Source of the DNA: Mesostigma viride
Taxonomy: Eukaryota; Streptophyta; Mesostigmatophyceae; Mesostigmatales; Mesostigmataceae
Assembly: GCA_009746045.1 (NCBI GenBank)
Contig: RPFO01000050.1
Span: forward strand, 2,973,216 to 3,037,215
DNA: 64,000 nucleotides
Reading direction: 5' to 3'
Part shown: piece after piece, positions 63,041 to 64,000 of the stretch
Layout of the letters: every line of letters begins with the position of its first letter
How positions within the stretch are numbered: the first letter of the stretch is position 1
Notes under the pieces: model-generated
Told to the model about the DNA's origin: nothing
Database searches by the model: none
The model's input: only the letters and a program-made list of their open reading frames with translations
Program-made: the position numbers and the translations under genes

Positions 63041-63796
63041 ATGCTTCCGCACCTCGGGTGGAATCAGGAGGAGCAACAGCCGTGGAAATGCCAGACCTGC
63101 ATCCAACGTGTTCATGCACGCATGACACAGGCACTCCCGCTCATGGGTTTCCCAGTCGATACCGACCACCACGCCGTCTCTCTCGGCGGTGCGGGTCTCG
63201 ATCTTGAACCCCACATTTCTTCGCACGAACCATCGAAAATCCTCCAGCTTAGCGGGGCCGACATGCGCCAGAATGGAATCGGCGCGGAGATGTGACGGCA
63301 TCTGGTTACGGCGCCGACGACGCCGCTCCACCAAGTCACCCGCCCGACCATAGTCGCGCACGAACACCCGGGGGTTGAATGTCTCCTCATTCAGCTCCTT
63401 CACTAGCTGCAGCGCGCGCGCGTCCGGAGCTTCGGGTCTGGACGACGTCTCGTGCCGGCCACCACCTCTCGAGCCCCCGGCCCTTAAAGCACCCCCTCGG
63501 ACTGCAGGCTCTCCGCGAGCTGTCTGCATCCTGTCATCCTGTTCTGGTAGAGGGGCCTCCGGGTAATCTGTCGTGTCCATGTCCACCAGATCTTCCTCAC
63601 TCGACTCCCCGTCTACTTCCCGGATTCCTGCCCCTACGGCCTCCGCGGCGCTGGCGGAAGTCTGACCCCTGGGAGGCGCCTCCGCGGCGTCCCCCTGCAC
63701 GGCCCACACACCACAAGCCAAGGCGTTAGTCGGCGTGTACCTGGTACCCGGCTCACACCTCACTCTCACCCTACACCGTACACCGTTATACCGCAT
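63041..63796 (-). CDS. Chromovirus 3' accessory ORF, upstream part, cut by the transposon
   Basis: The frame is open from an ATG at 63,796, eight bases after the pol stop, down to the transposon edge. It encodes an acidic start (SSEEDLVDMDTTDYPEAP), an Arg/Gly-rich linker, and a more globular part (ALQLVKELNEETFNPRVFV, DFRWFVRRNVGFKIETRTAE, ECLCHACMNT). An alternative is splicing in at the AG before GGGACGCC, about 63,694. It reads into the transposon and is interrupted there. The remainder of the region lies at 54,131-52,360, and a frame change is needed to connect the two. No family is recognised. Confidence 0.55.
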
Positions 63797-63804
63797 GTGG
63801 CCTA

Positions 63805-64000
63805 TTAATGCAATTGGTGTGTCTTCTTGTACGCTTCCAATAAGCGGGCGCAACCCGCTAACTCGGTAGAAGTGCGCCAGGAGTCCTCAGACTCATGCTG
63901 CGCGAATCGCCATCGCACACGGTACTGTCGCTGGGTCCCCCGACCTCGTTTGACATCCCGGTGTCCCACGATCGCTGCCACCTCATCCTCCTGTTCCCCC
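63805..64000 (-). CDS. Ty3/gypsy pol C-terminus with chromodomain (partial)
   Basis: The minus strand is open from the window's right edge to a TAA at 63,807-63,805. The 64 residues match a chromodomain: DEVAAIVGHRDVKRGRG, then QYRVRWRFAQHESEDSW, then ELAGCARLLEAYKK. That gives the expected order of hydrophobic-Glu/Ala-Ile, YxVxW, the acidic DSW and the C-terminal helix. A chromodomain at the end of integrase marks the chromovirus branch of Ty3/gypsy, where it guides integration to chromatin marks. The rest of pol lies outside the window. Confidence 0.8.
   Translation of the reverse strand, partial: GEQEDEVAAIVGHRDVKRGRGTQRQYRVRWRFAQHESEDSWRTSTELAGCARLLEAYKKTHQLH

Overview
This is a repeat-dense piece of a large eukaryotic nuclear genome. 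Coding blocks are split by introns with GT-AG borders whose reading phases match across the gaps, and there is no operon-like packing or Shine-Dalgarno spacing. Almost everything recognisable is mobile DNA: a MULE/FAR1-type transposase, a chromodomain Ty3/gypsy element, a TTAA-duplicating piggyBac-like insert, and a two-gene DNA transposon whose main protein resembles the family I recall as DUF7869. That mix, with long minisatellites, best fits a green-lineage organism such as a streptophyte or other alga with an expanded genome. The species cannot be told from the sequence.

Layout. 1-2,773: two exons of a low-complexity nuclear-type protein, with a 28-bp minisatellite between or inside them. 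2,774-3,822: intergenic DNA with dispersed repeats. 3,823-6,291: a poorly resolved multi-exon gene. Its 3' part forms one arm of a spacer-less inverted duplication (5,555-6,291 against 6,292-8,730). The second arm is split by a 1.7-kb piggyBac-like element; the first arm keeps the intact TTAA site. 8,731-13,406: a 4.7-kb array of an 11-bp unit. 13,407-15,762: no supportable gene.

15,763-49,322: one MULE with long, diverged terminal inverted repeats, inflated by an assembly problem. A 12.1-kb block occurs twice almost identically (16,739-28,849 and 35,964-48,084). Between them lies an indel-ridden third copy (28,850-35,963) that is the same block with about 2.5 kb trimmed from each end. I read this as two unmerged overlapping contigs bridged by unpolished long-read sequence. 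Collapsed, the element is about 14.3 kb and carries one seven-exon minus-strand gene, complete only at 39,435-48,917, with every intron phase compatible (1,732 aa). It has a zinc-binding region, a DDE transposase core and a SWIM finger, but oddly begins with a signal-peptide-like exon.

49,323-51,498: no supportable gene. 51,499-64,000: the 3' end of a minus-strand Ty3/gypsy chromovirus: chromodomain end of pol (63,805-64,000), a long extra ORF region, polypurine tract and 3' LTR. Its extra ORF region is interrupted by an 8,906-bp transposon (54,132-63,037) with 32-bp terminal inverted repeats. That transposon has two divergent spliced genes sharing a promoter region that holds a 152-bp-arm inverted repeat. 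This two-gene element is the best candidate here for something undescribed.
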